NCBI GenBank assembly: GCA_030704615.1
Contig: CM060733.1
Span: 46,870,001 to 46,934,000, forward strand
Origin: Takakia lepidozioides
Lineage: Eukaryota > Streptophyta > Takakiopsida > Takakiales > Takakiaceae
Reading direction: 5' to 3'
DNA: 64,000 bases
The position numbers and the translations under genes were made by a program. The notes beneath the pieces are model-generated. The model saw only the letters and a program-made list of their open reading frames with translations. It was not told the DNA's origin and ran no database searches. Positions 52,481 through 63,269 of this stretch are shown in pieces. Each line of letters begins with the position of its first letter. The stretch's first letter is position 1.

Positions 52481-53354
52481 TTTGATATGAGGAATACATG
52501 ATGATGGTATCTTATCATAACTTGAAAACTAAACATGAGATAAAGTAAGAAGATTCACTCTGACACAAACTCATTCAACATAGAAATGAAAATTAAAGGA
52601 GTTTGACAGCAAGCCCTCAAGAAATGAAGCAAGTAACCCTGATCATTTGTCCCGTAAAATGAAAGTATTTTTGAAAAACAAAATAAAAAAGTGAATCATT
52701 TTTTTTATTTGTTTTTAATTTTTAGGAGAACAGGGGAAGAGCCCTGGATTTAATTTTATTGGAATTATTAAGGGGAAAAAAATTTAAACCCCTGCTGGCA
52801 CAAGGCCGCCATAAGGCCAAAACACACGGCGGACCGTGACGGATACTCCGGAGAACAATAATGAGCTAAGCAAAGCTAAAAGCAAAGCTAAGCTGAGAGC
52901 CTGACTCTGAAAACCAGTATTGCAGGAACAAGTCCTGGAAGAGAAATTCAACCAAGATGCGAGTCAAGGTTAAGATAAACAAGACTAGACCAATGAATGG
53001 GCAGTAGTCTAAGAACCTGGAGATGTAAACATGAATCATGATTCTTGACACAAAGTTTGCATAATCAGATAAATAGTAAGTGGTGACTAGCTCTTTTGAT
53101 GAAGCCTGCCGCCAGCCTTTGTTTGGTAATCAAAATTTGCATTCTGATAGCCTGGCCAGGCTTTTCCCCCAAATGGGCACGCTGGGAGGCCTCTGGCATC
53201 ACCTGTGTTTCCCACATTTGGGAAAATGGGTCTGTGGGGAAAAGAAGAGCTCGTGCTAGCTGGGCCCTCATTACCTCTGAGACTAGCTCGGCTTTGGGGC
53301 ACTCATTGGAGGCTGGCCCTTCCTTTGGTAACCTGCCTGTCGGGTTGTCCACCA

Positions 53355-53390
53355 GGATTCCCTTTCCATGCTGGATTCCCTTTCCATGCT
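53355..53390 (+). repeat. 18-bp tandem duplication
   Basis: Two perfect adjacent copies of GGATTCCCTTTCCATGCT. Confidence 0.95.
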
Positions 53391-54329
53391 GCCTTGTTAG
53401 CTTCGCAGGATGATGATATTGCATCAGGTTATGGATTCAGGGCTGCCACATGGGGCTTTCTTTCCTGCACTGGTATCATGTCTCATCCACCTTCCCCTGG
53501 CTGGTCTTTTTTTTCTTCCCACCTTTCTCTGTACAATGACTGATTAGCTAGTGGTCCTGGCAGGGACATAAAAATCCCAACTATCCGACTGGAGTATTTG
53601 GAGGGGACGGTGCAGGACCGGTGCTTCCAAACACACCTACAGAGGCGTGGCATGAGAAGGTGCCATGTTTGCAAGCAGGAGGCAAGTGGAGCTTGTAGAG
53701 AACCATGCCTCTTCTCTGTATATGGAGAGCTCAGGGACAAGCTGCTCCATTTCTTGTTGCAAGAGACTGAGAAGCAAAAGTAGGGGAGAGGCCCAGAGAT
53801 GTGCCGGAGAAGCAGGGGGAGAGACCGATTGACTCTGAGGGACAGGGTCTGGGCTCAACTATTAGCTAATCAATACATCATCTCAATAATAAATTAATGA
53901 AGTACCCAAGATAATATAGCAAAACAACAAACACTAAAATGGAAGGGAAAGGAAAGGAGAGTTAACTTCCAACAGACATAGAGAGCCCACTGCTCTAATA
54001 AGCACGGGCCAAGGGGCCAGTGGACATTGAAGGACTCAACAACTGACCCTCTTTCAACTGGAGAACTACGAGTCAGGGGCATTAACAAACTCTGTTCAGT
54101 TAAGTTCCCTGCTCCTATCCATTGGAGACTGCCAACTTTTAATTAAATCCATGGTCTATTATGTTAGCTTTGTGGGCATGCCTGTACATTGAAGTGGAAG
54201 TTAACGGAAAAGCAACTTGGCAAACATGGCCTAAGCTAAATAAAATCTGCTTGAAATATTCCAGGCACTCATAAACTTGAGACTATACCTTATTCAATCA
54301 CCGAACAAGTTGGATAATGCACAATCATT

Positions 54330-55080
54330 GTCCACTCACTCTAAGTTGGAAATCGGTAATATTCCAGTCCAAATAGCACACTAAATTCAATGTAAGTGAA
54401 GTATCTCGCCCTGTCAGAGTGGGTGTTAGACACCATGATACAGTGGTTATTTACAGCTCAGAGCTAGCGAGTGCTCTTTCCTCTCTTCCAAACCTGCCTT
54501 TCCCCATTCTCAACCACAGCCTCCATATATCTTTATGTCCATCTAGGACCCTTACCATACCCTGCCCCGCACAAGCGCCTGAAACGGTTGAGCCTATTTC
54601 TACACATTTTGCATACACGTGAATTAATCAGAAGTATAACAACAGGCTACCAAAAATGCAAGGAGTTCAACACAGAGGTCTAGATTGATGGTGTCTGTTC
54701 AATGCAAGGTAAAGCTAACAGCTTGGTAAGCTTGTCTGCATGGTGGAATTGGCTTACCAGATCACCACACTGCCCTCCTCCAGAGGACTCCCGAGGCACA
54801 TCCCTGGTCCTCTAAGTTTTGCAACCTAAGTACACCACACCAGCAGCCATTCTACACAGCAGGAATGCCCCAATGCCGACCAGACAAAGTCCTTGAGACT
54901 TCCATGTGGAGGAGATAGGTGCAACTTGTTCTCGTACCAAAGTTTCCAACCTAATCAAACCACTTGCCACAGTATCAATCTTAATGCCAACCTATTCCCT
55001 CGTACCAAATTGAAGACAAGTAAAAAGAACCAGAAATATACTTAAAACCAAGATGCTCAAGTTGAGCCTTCCCACTGCAT
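54330..55080 (+). repeat. Segmental duplication, copy 1
   Basis: About 750 bases matching 63270-64000 in the same orientation with substitutions and small indels. Shared blocks include CGGTAATATTCCAGTCCA, GACACCATGATACA, GGTTATTTACAGCTCAGAGC and AAAACCAAGATGCTCAA. It lies just downstream of the PHD-finger gene. Confidence 0.92.
54807..54985 (-). other. Possible orphan terminal exon with membrane tail
   Basis: After an acceptor-like GAATAG at the right edge, the minus strand stays open for about 59 codons to a stop. It encodes an amphipathic stretch (DTVASGLIRLETLVREQVAP) followed by a hydrophobic tail (GLCLVGIGAFLLCRMAAGVV). This looks like the last exon of a tail-anchored protein. The corresponding sequence in the 63.7-63.9 kb copy is frameshifted. 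No upstream partner exon was identified. Confidence 0.35.
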
Positions 55081-55489
55081 CAATGCTATCAACTTGCAAC
55101 CATCCTAGTGGCAAGGTCGTATGTACTTGGAACTCTAATGCATTCCTTGTCATAAAACCCTACACCCGACCGTATCTATCAGATTCAGTCGACAGAAGCC
55201 TGCCGACTTATGAAATTGCTACCAGACAGCTGCCCACTACTTTTGTGTCGAGAAACTGATAAAGGTGCAATAACCTCGCGCTCAGAAAGTAAGCAAAGCA
55301 GCTTGAACTTGACATCTGAACCAGACCTGTCACCAGCATGACCAAAAATCTGGACACAAACATAAATTTCAATAAGCAACCTCTAGCACACACACGCTAC
55401 TCAAATGGCATCTAAAAACACAACTTTGAGGGTTAGGGTTGCAACAATGGCTTCTAGGCTTAGAAAGCCATCTCACATGAGTTTAGGAA
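55081..55489. other. 3' flank of PHD-finger gene
   Basis: Expected 3' untranslated region of the minus-strand PHD-finger gene. Short open frames only. Confidence 0.4.
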
Positions 55490-58066
55490 TCAAGAATGGC
55501 GTCCGGCCTGCCCACTGACGACAGCAGGAGTGCGCATTGGAAGTTGAGGCACAGATGTGTATGGAGCCAAACTCACTCCATTTGCAAGTGTTTGGCCACC
55601 ACCAGGGCGTCCCTTCAACTTGTTTTGGTGCCATGTTGAACCTACTTCTGCACGCCCTGGACCTGCCTGAGGAAGGCCATTAACTACCCCATTGTCATTG
55701 CAAAATGTGTCTGATCGCCCTTCAACAACATGGTTTCGCTCTTCAGGTACAAAACCAGAGACTAGTACACCCACCAACGACACATTTTCATTTGTATCGG
55801 GGTCTGGCCTTGCATCCTCGCCATTGGCAATGTCACCTTCCAAGACAGATTGTGCTTTCATGGATGTAGGACTGTCCATGCCTTCGATCTTGCTTGACCC
55901 AGCTTCTAATCTTGCTATAGAAATCGACATTTTATGAGGCAGGTCTCCGTCAATCACTTGAACTCCTCCATCATCCTTCAAAGCCCCTCCATCAGTCATC
56001 TGCACATCTTGCACTGGCGCGGAAAAATCCTCACACTGAGATAGATGTGTAGGATTTGTTCCATCCATCATTTCACAGGAGCTTCTTGCATTTTCTTTGT
56101 GCTCTTCAGCAATGAAAGCTGTCAAACCACCATACTCTGGTTGTTGTTCCCCAACTTCTATCCTCTCTGCACCCAGTTCAGAGCTAGTTGCATTTGCACC
56201 CCCATCCAAAGCCATCTCCGTGTCTGTAAGAACAGCTGCCTCGAGAATTTCCTGGATATAATCAGGCCTTCTGTAAGCATTGTCACCACTACTAGAGAGA
56301 GAATGTAATGCTGCCCCATCCAAACCCTGGCCCACTGCTTCCAAAATAGCATCAAATGCAATGTTTGTGGAATCATGAGCCAGGCAAGTCAAAGGCTCTT
56401 GTCTTGGAGAGGACATTGGGATTTCCTCCACAGACTCAGCTCTTGAAGCCCTCGGCGTGTCCTCAGTAGGGCTGGAAGAGAGTTGAGGACTGGACATCTC
56501 CACCGCAGCCGGCTGCTGGGCTTCACTTGCACTAATCTCCTCCACTGTCTTCTTCACCTCATGCCTTGAGATCCTGGAATCGAGACGTTTAGCTTCCTTG
56601 TGAGTCGCCGAGCGCGGCCTTGTCTGTTGCTGCTTTGGTTGTAGATAAGGAGGCTCACTGGTGGATGCCGATCCAGAGTGTTTCCATGCCCTAGCCGCAT
56701 CTGCACCACTGCTACTGACCCCGTTTGGGCTTGTTCCTGGTTTCACTGATGGTTTCCTGCGCATGGGATTGAGACTCCTTGAAATCCGAGGAGAGCTATT
56801 GATAGCTCGGTGCAGTTGGCGAGCCAATTCTTCATCATCTACAGATGATCTCCCTCGCAGTGGATGCTCTTCCTCTTTCTCATCCTTCACCTCGGATTTG
56901 CCAGATATCCTCTCTTTCTCAGGATCTGGATTTACCACAATCTCTAGCTTGGCAGCAGCTGACACCAATTTAGGTTCTGCAACTGCACCCTTCCTCCGAA
57001 GCTCTGCACGGGCCTGGGCCTCAGCCCTAGCTGCCAAAGCTGCAGCTTCCAATGCTGCCTTGGCTGCCTTAGCTGCTTTGACGGCGGCGGCAGCTTTGCT
57101 GGCCGCATTTGCCTTAGCCACTGTCGCAGCCTTTACAGCCAAGGACGCAGCAGATTTGGCAGCCGCCACTGCTTCGTGCGGTGATACTGGCAAGGAATGG
57201 GACACTTTTCTCATCGGCGAGGTGCCCCCCGTTTTAGTTCCACAGGTAGCTCCTCCTCCATCTAACCCCACCCTCTCCCTCTCTGCTTTGGCCATATCCC
57301 CATGATCACCATCGCCATGCTTGACGCGCTCCCGCATCATACGAGGCTTCTTGACAGAAGGACTGGAACACTCAGCTGCTGCAGACGATGCACAGGTGCC
57401 GGCTTCAACACTGCAATTCACTCCCACCCGCCCCGACCACGCTTTACTCTTACTCCCCGACGTCCCATTCAAGGGTTCCTTCTGCCTTCTACTCTGACCT
57501 ACGCAATCAGGGCACACGTAGCTCTCGGCATCAGGTTGTTGCATCCCCGTAGCATGCTTCACCTCGCACTCCACATGAACCGACCGTTTACAGCGGCAAC
57601 ACCCCAGCCAACTACCTACATCTTCCAGCAAGCTCCCCTCATCGTATATAACAAGACAGTGTGGACAAAACATGTTTTTCTCATAAAGTAGGGCACAAGA
57701 ATTGCACAGCCGCAGAAACTCGCCCCCTCGCTTCACCCGCCGCAACACGCTACCCTCTTGCCCATGACACCCCATGCACCCCTCCTCTGCAACTCTGTCA
57801 TCCGCCACTCCCTGGATTCCCCCCGCTTCACCCTCCCCTGTATTCTGCACAGCGAATGCAGGCGAGGGAGAGGGAGACAACACAGCCTGAGGAGGCGACG
57901 ACGACAGCCATCCATTCTGCTTCAGTCCAGCCAGCAATCTCTTCCGAGGAGGCAGCGAACCTCCTCCCATCATCGCTCTGGAACCAAACGCAGCCATTCC
58001 GTCTGGCCTGCAAGTCTCCCCTGAATCCCAGGACCCCGACCCCCCTCCTCCCTCCGCATCCCCCAT
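55490..58066 (-). CDS. PHD-type zinc-finger protein, probable chromatin reader
   Basis: Single exon of about 858 residues; I chose the ATG at 58066, since the frame upstream has only a GTG. Zinc-binding residues at about 97-188 occur as CMGC, CNSC, CPHC, CCRC, HVEC and CPDC. Two leading CxxC pairs precede a Cys4-His-Cys3 PHD order. Residues about 295-365 form an Ala/Lys-rich helix (AAVKAAKAAKAALEAAALAA), likely coiled coil. A conserved-looking ELARQLHRAINSSPRISR follows near residue 415. The rest is acidic, Ser-rich and probably disordered. Plant proteins of this layout are nuclear, but I cannot name an orthologue or its histone target. Upstream sequence is CT/CA-rich. Confidence 0.85.
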   Translation of the reverse strand: MGDAEGGGGSGSWDSGETCRPDGMAAFGSRAMMGGGSLPPRKRLLAGLKQNGWLSSSPPQAVLSPSPSPAFAVQNTGEGEAGGIQGVADDRVAEEGCMGCHGQEGSVLRRVKRGGEFLRLCNSCALLYEKNMFCPHCLVIYDEGSLLEDVGSWLGCCRCKRSVHVECEVKHATGMQQPDAESYVCPDCVGQSRRQKEPLNGTSGSKSKAWSGRVGVNCSVEAGTCASSAAAECSSPSVKKPRMMRERVKHGDGDHGDMAKAERERVGLDGGGATCGTKTGGTSPMRKVSHSLPVSPHEAVAAAKSAASLAVKAATVAKANAASKAAAAVKAAKAAKAALEAAALAARAEAQARAELRRKGAVAEPKLVSAAAKLEIVVNPDPEKERISGKSEVKDEKEEEHPLRGRSSVDDEELARQLHRAINSSPRISRSLNPMRRKPSVKPGTSPNGVSSSGADAARAWKHSGSASTSEPPYLQPKQQQTRPRSATHKEAKRLDSRISRHEVKKTVEEISASEAQQPAAVEMSSPQLSSSPTEDTPRASRAESVEEIPMSSPRQEPLTCLAHDSTNIAFDAILEAVGQGLDGAALHSLSSSGDNAYRRPDYIQEILEAAVLTDTEMALDGGANATSSELGAERIEVGEQQPEYGGLTAFIAEEHKENARSSCEMMDGTNPTHLSQCEDFSAPVQDVQMTDGGALKDDGGVQVIDGDLPHKMSISIARLEAGSSKIEGMDSPTSMKAQSVLEGDIANGEDARPDPDTNENVSLVGVLVSGFVPEERNHVVEGRSDTFCNDNGVVNGLPQAGPGRAEVGSTWHQNKLKGRPGGGQTLANGVSLAPYTSVPQLPMRTPAVVSGQAGRHS

Positions 58067-60065
58067 CTCCCTCACCTCCTCCTCACTTCATTCACACCAT
58101 CGCTCCATCGCCATCTCTCTCGCTCGCTCCATCTCCCGCACACCTCCTCACAAGAACTGCAAGCCCCTCTCTGCGCACCACCCGTGCAGTCCACCTACCT
58201 GGCCCACATCCCCCCATTCATCCTCCATTCATCTGTGCCACGTAGTCTACAGTCATTCGTCGAGACCCATTTGCATCCCCGATACCAAGCTGAAAGCGAA
58301 TGACAGGGTGCCACTTCGGACGAGAATCTGCCACATCTGCAACATCTCGGCCGCCGATGTATTCCGATCTGACAGATTTCCACTACCGTGTAGTATGAGA
58401 CATCTCGCGGCTGAAAATAAGTGAGATTTTTATCGCGGTGTTTTGATTGGGGGATGAGCCGTTCCTTATCTAGAGACTGGAAAATACAACCCGAAAGGGT
58501 GAGGCTTAAGCTGGGTCCACCACGTGGCGGAGAATATCCTACCTGAGAGTCCGTTTGTTTATCTGCTGGGTTGTGAGTTAGCGTCATCCATCCAGGGGGC
58601 GTGTCCATCTTGTTAGGGGATGAATGTTGTGCGGAGTGATCATCCGTGGGTGGTGGTCATCCACAGCGGGCGGGGTTCACGTGAAGTCGTGGAGCTTGCG
58701 ATGGGGGAGGTTGGAGTTGTGGGACTTGGCAAAGCTGCAGTGAAGGATGGGATGGGGTGCGAGACGACGGTGGGGGCGTTGGAATGGTCCAATTAACCCT
58801 CAGATTCCTGAGGGTAATGGATGCACTGCAATGCTTGGCTCCAAGATTGTGTCACGTGCTTTATATGAAAGAGTGGAACTGATGATTGACCCCTCATTGC
58901 ATAGATTTGCGAAACAGTGAATGAACACGGATTATGGAGTACTTTTGCCATAAGTGGAGATGCAGTTTGCGCTTGAGGGCGTGAATGCGTGGGATTTTGT
59001 TTGATGGAGTTTGAGAGCGGGTCGGGGGGTGGAGTAGCGGGTTGGGAGGGGTTCTTGGGGATCTTGGAGGTGCTAGCGCGAGCTGGATGGAAGGGGGAGT
59101 CTGTTTCTGATGGATTTCCCAGCAGCTTCTCCGTCGGTACGTTCTCAACGCAGGGTCATGGGGAAGTTGGCAAGGACGGGTTGTGACGTACTTTTTAATT
59201 TTTTTTATGGTTATGCTCATATCCTGATGAACAGTGTTTGCGTCTATAGCCTGAATGCATGGGACGTGATGGTAAATCATGTAACGTTTTCTCGACATTA
59301 GTAGCTACTTTCCCCGTCGCCCCTCGCCCCGCCCCTCCCTCTCTCCTTTTGTCAGATAGGAGATGAATGGGTAGTTTATTCAAGAATTAAATTATAATGT
59401 CCTCCTCTGCTTTTCAGTTACCCTGTTGTTTCTTCCAGGAAGGTGGCAAGTAACCCATAATCTTGCTCTGAGAGAAAACAGGGTGGGCTGCAATTGTTCT
59501 CCTTCAAAAAGTAGATCAGGGTGAGTATCAGGCTGCTGTGTACTATTTTTTATTTGAATATTCTGGACAAGGGAAAAAACAGCGAGAGGATCGCTGCAAG
59601 TTGCAACATTTGGAAGATGTGACCTGATGTGAAAGTCAGGAAATGCTATAGTTCCTCATAATTCTGGAAATTTTCTTTAAGTGGCTCCTTGGCCACCATC
59701 AGTGGGTCCAAAGGGGATCTGTAAGAGAGCATGTAACAAGGCCGTTTTGAAAAGTTACATGTTTCACAGAGACTACATAGGATTTACTTGATCCCACAAA
59801 AAAGCTGTGATGCCTTTGAAAAACCCACGAAATCTTTACTGCCTTTGGAAGACCCTGTTGAAGATAGGTAGAGAATTATTACAAGCACAACGGAATGGAA
59901 ATGTTATGGAATCTTAACTGTTTATTCTGTGGTGTCTGTGCATTCCTAGTTGTCAGAGCAAGAAACAAGTTGCTGGATGAAAAGCACGTGTTTTTCCCTC
60001 TAAAGGAAAGTATGGTGCATTTATACCATTACTTGTCAAAGACTCTGTTCGATTGGTGATTGGAT
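58067..60065. other. Upstream region of PHD gene and spacer
   Basis: Holds the promoter of the minus-strand PHD gene, C- and T-rich near the start, and then intergenic sequence. I see no coding exon or repeat that I can support. Confidence 0.4.
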
Positions 60066-60125
60066 GCGGAGTACCCTAGTTGGTTAGGCTGCCCATCTAG
60101 CCTACCAAGGACTTGAGTAAACAGA
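60066..60125 (+). repeat. tRNA-like relic
   Basis: CCTAGTTGGTTAGGCTGCCC resembles a tRNA D arm with pol III A box, followed at tRNA-like spacing by a degenerate B box (CTTGAGTAAACAGAGTC). Probably a SINE head or tRNA pseudogene. Confidence 0.35.
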
Positions 60126-60137
60126 GTCAAAATACTC

Positions 60138-62186
60138 GTGGAGCAAATCTCTTCATTGGGCAAAAGATGTGGATGCCATGGGAAGATGGTTCAAGGTAGT
60201 GCAATGAGCAAAGAGGCAGAGGCAAGGAGCTTGAGAGCACAGCTCAAGGAGACTCATGAGCTATGGCAGCAAGACGTGGCCAAAAGCCAAGAGCTGGAGA
60301 TGGAGGTGTCAGAGCTTCGAGCATCTGCATTGGAAAGGTAATAGCAGCCACATGAACTTGTGATGGTTGGTCCTTGAGTGTGACTTTGTTCAGAATTGAA
60401 GGAAACCAGCACTGGGTTGGGTTGATCCTACAGTAACTCGGTCATCCCAGTAGTGTCACTAACCTTGTGGTATTGCATTACTACCTTCTTCAAATATCTT
60501 AACTTGCAGTTGGCATCTTCAGTGTCCAGCCTGAGATGCAGTACTTCTCTCATACTTGCTCATGGACTTGAGCTTCTTTAGATAATAACTTCACAACCTA
60601 TATTTCTTTCGTTTAAATGGAGTTATGTTAAATAAGCAGGTTGTCAACTTGCATGTTTGATTGCTGATTATATTGACTGGGAGTGGGAAAAGCAATATCG
60701 AACTTCTCACCAAGAGAGTGAAGACTGCGGACATGCTACTAGAACACCCAAGTGCAAAGGCCAAAAGCATGGTAATCCCACACCATGCCCACACACTCTG
60801 TGGCATAAAGCACCAGAATGGCATGGGGCTGGTTGATAGAAAGGGCGTGGCTATGGCTGAGTGTGGTATCCATACCAGTCACCAAGTGTTAAAGGCTGCA
60901 GCTCCTGGAGCCGAAATCACTGAACGCCTTTTTGTCTCAGGGCTGGATGAAGACCTTCTGAGCAAATCTAACAGGGAAGATGGAGAGTATGTGGGGTGCA
61001 TAGCTGTAGCAGTGATACAGATCACAGAGGTGATGGAGGTTCTGCTAAAACGTGCCATTGTTGCTGAGTCACAGATGGATTTGGAGCGGGAGAAGTCCCG
61101 TGTCAGCGATGAGGAGGTAGGCGATGCTGGCTTCCCTCTGTCTTCGAGCATAATAAGACTCTTGCTAAAACTGTCAGTGACCCTTTGGATGGGACTCTCT
61201 AACTTGTTTTTCCCAGAAAATGTAAAGGCTGTTTATAAATAAAATGTGGATCAGCTATTTCTGGTGATTCCCGAGCAAAGCATTGAAAGGTTGCTGTTTT
61301 GTACCTTGTGTAAGAATTCGGATGAAGTAAGAACCGGGTTGGTAAATACTGGCAGGTACAGAGAAAGTGGCAGCAGGTAGCCAGACTGTGGACACGCGTG
61401 GAGCAGATGAAGAGAGTGGCAGTGGGCACTACTGGTGTGCTGAAGAAGATGCAGGAGAAGCTGGAGGCTATGGAGGATGAGACATCAAAGCAACGGGAGA
61501 GGGCCATGCAAAACGAGCAAGAGCTCTCACGTGTGTAGACTTTGGTGTGCTGCGGTCTAGTGTGGACAATCTCGTCAAAGCTTGTGAGACCATTCACTCC
61601 ATGGAAAGGCGGATGCAGGACATTGAGACTATGGCAGACAGGTGACTTATCTTACAAACTCTCTGGCTCCTTACTATTTCCTGTTTCTAAAGATGAGTGT
61701 GCTTTTGGGTGAGTCTTTCTTCGGGACCTGGACTACTGATACCTTTGTTTAATATGTTTCTATGCAAGTTTGAACTAAAACTTCCATGGCATGAAACCAC
61801 CTCCATTAAGATCCTAGCAACCGTGTTGCTCGAGGCCCATGGAGTTTCACTCTGCCATCACAGACCCACCTGTTTGAGGTGGACCTTTACTGGCAAAGTT
61901 GTACCACCATATTTCCTATATTGAGTACTGTGAGCGGTGTGAACCTTTCTTTGAAAGCTGTCCTAATTACAGCTTCTTTGTCGATGTGCTAAACAGGTTG
62001 ACTATTCAGGTGCTTAGCTTAGAGTCTAGCAAGCGACAGCGCGAGGCAGAGATAGGGACACTGCTGGGAGAGAATGACAAACTAAGAGGTGCCCTTGACT
62101 TGAAAGAAGCTGAATTGGCAGCCATTGGTGACCAGGTCCGGATATTGGTTGAGCAAGCAGACCACCAGCACGGGTTTCATCATTAA
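60138..62186 (+). CDS. Coiled-coil protein, apparently frameshifted
   Basis: Exons: one ending 60337 (contains AEARSLRAQLKETHELW), one from about 60684 to 61116 (LLTKRVKTADMLLEHPSAKA, then TEVMEVLLKRAIVAESQMDL), 61356-61641 and 61997-62186 (LESSKRQREAEIGTLLGEND, then LRGALDLKEAELAAIGDQ). Splice phases agree for the last three junctions; the true start is not resolved and 60138 only marks the open frame. The product would be mostly coiled coil. In exon 3 the frame hits TAG at 61536 within CACGTGTGTAGAC; removing the effect of two bases leads into an open coding-like frame (DFGVLRSSVDNLVKACE) ending at a good donor. This is a pseudogene, an assembly error or an unusual splice. I do not recognise the family. 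Confidence 0.6.
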
Positions 62187-62650
62187 AATTTATACAATTA
62201 TGTTGACAGGTTATTTGGGTGTGTTGCAATCCTGGGTTGATTTCGACAGTCGCAGAACCACTTATAGAACATAAAGATGCTGGAATATAGAACATCTCCA
62301 CAAGGAAAGGTTAGGAAGGAGTCTACAGTGTTGAACTGAGATTCTACTGAGATTCTAGTGACTAGTGTGGTAATCATGTCACTGGATTATGCATATCCCG
62401 CCGCAGACTACCATTAGGGTACTCTGGCATCATGAATCCCATGTCAAGGTGCATTGGAGTGGTGATTAACCAATTCCAATATTTGTATCAGTAATCGTCT
62501 CTAAACCAGTGAAATTGAGGGCCTTCGTTGATAACCAAAATGACTTCTGGGGCCAGTAGTGGTACAGCACCACTGGAGCACAGGTGACCTTGGGTCAATT
62601 ATACAGGATTTACCCCGTCAACCGGAAACTCTATAGATCTTTTGTTGAGA
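62187..62650. other. Spacer between convergent genes
   Basis: Between the plus-strand coiled-coil gene and the minus-strand exons. No feature seen. Confidence 0.4.
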
Positions 62651-63207
62651 TCAGCATGTACACTTCAAAGAGAAATAGCCTCTTTGCAGAGCTGTACCAA
62701 GAAAATTGCTCGCAATCTCCAGGCAAGTAAATGCAAGTGTCACATACTCCCCATCATTTTCCAGTGTTGGACCAATGTGCACAAGGCCCACATCAGAAAT
62801 GGAGAGAGAATGCAGATATAAAATTCCCTGCCCATAAGAGTCTGTAATTGGAAATGAGGCACAACATCTGTCTGTTGTGCCCAATGTCCTTGCACCCTGC
62901 ACACCTACGGAGGAATTAATTACCAAACAGTTGCCACGCATACTATTCCTAGACTGTTAAACTGTCAAGTCCTTCACAGCCAAAATCCCCAAGAAGAGAA
63001 GGGATAACAGGTTCCACTGGTCGTCAACATCACTGCAAGGGTATATTTGCTGCAAAACACTCAGCTCAACCCTCATAAGCACATCTACCTACTAAAACCA
63101 TCCACTCTGGAGATGAGGACACAGCATAGCCTTCAAAAGAGAGCAAATCCCCATAGGAGTCGATATATGGCAGAGGCCCTACAATAGACACTTCAAAAAG
63201 GGCCTCC
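62651..63207 (-). CDS. Unrecognised gene, two phase-matched 3' exons
   Basis: Exon 63207-63089 follows a strong acceptor (TGCTTTTCACAG) and encodes VGPLPYIDSYGDLLSFEGYA then SSSPEWMVLV. It ends after one base of a codon at a GT donor. The next exon starts at 62904 after TCCGTAG with exactly the two bases needed, giving VGVQGARTLGTTDRCC, ASFPITDSYGQGILYLHSL and VHIGPTLENDGEYVTLAF, and stays open to a stop at 62651. A DSYG motif occurs in both exons. Upstream exons would lie to the right, beyond the duplicated segment. I do not recognise the family, and the exact end is uncertain. Confidence 0.45.
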
Positions 63208-63269
63208 CTGTGAAAAGCACGGAGGGGCCCCAAGGTTTGTTACAAATGATAACTTTGTGCGTACACACC

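Larger units (their letters stand above)
51838..54329. other. Intergenic with small tandem duplications
   Basis: Between PDS and the duplicated segment. It holds a 24-base tandem pair at 52433-52480 and an 18-base tandem pair at 53355-53390, both listed separately. AT-rich sequence at 52670-52800 may be retroposon debris. A plus ORF at 53598-53783 has a small cysteine cluster (RRCHVCKQEASGACREPC) but no support as a gene. Confidence 0.4.

Noticed and set aside
53598-53783. 61-codon ORF with cysteine cluster
   Set aside because: Too short, with no splice partners or known zinc-finger spacing.
54419-54622. Conserved ORF shared with 63346-63528 (HHDTVVIYSSELASAL)
   Set aside because: Similarity is explained by the segmental duplication; indels shift the frame later and no domain is visible.
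56661-58245. Plus-strand ORFs of 129 to 214 codons
   Set aside because: Antisense shadows of the PHD-finger gene and its CT-rich leader.
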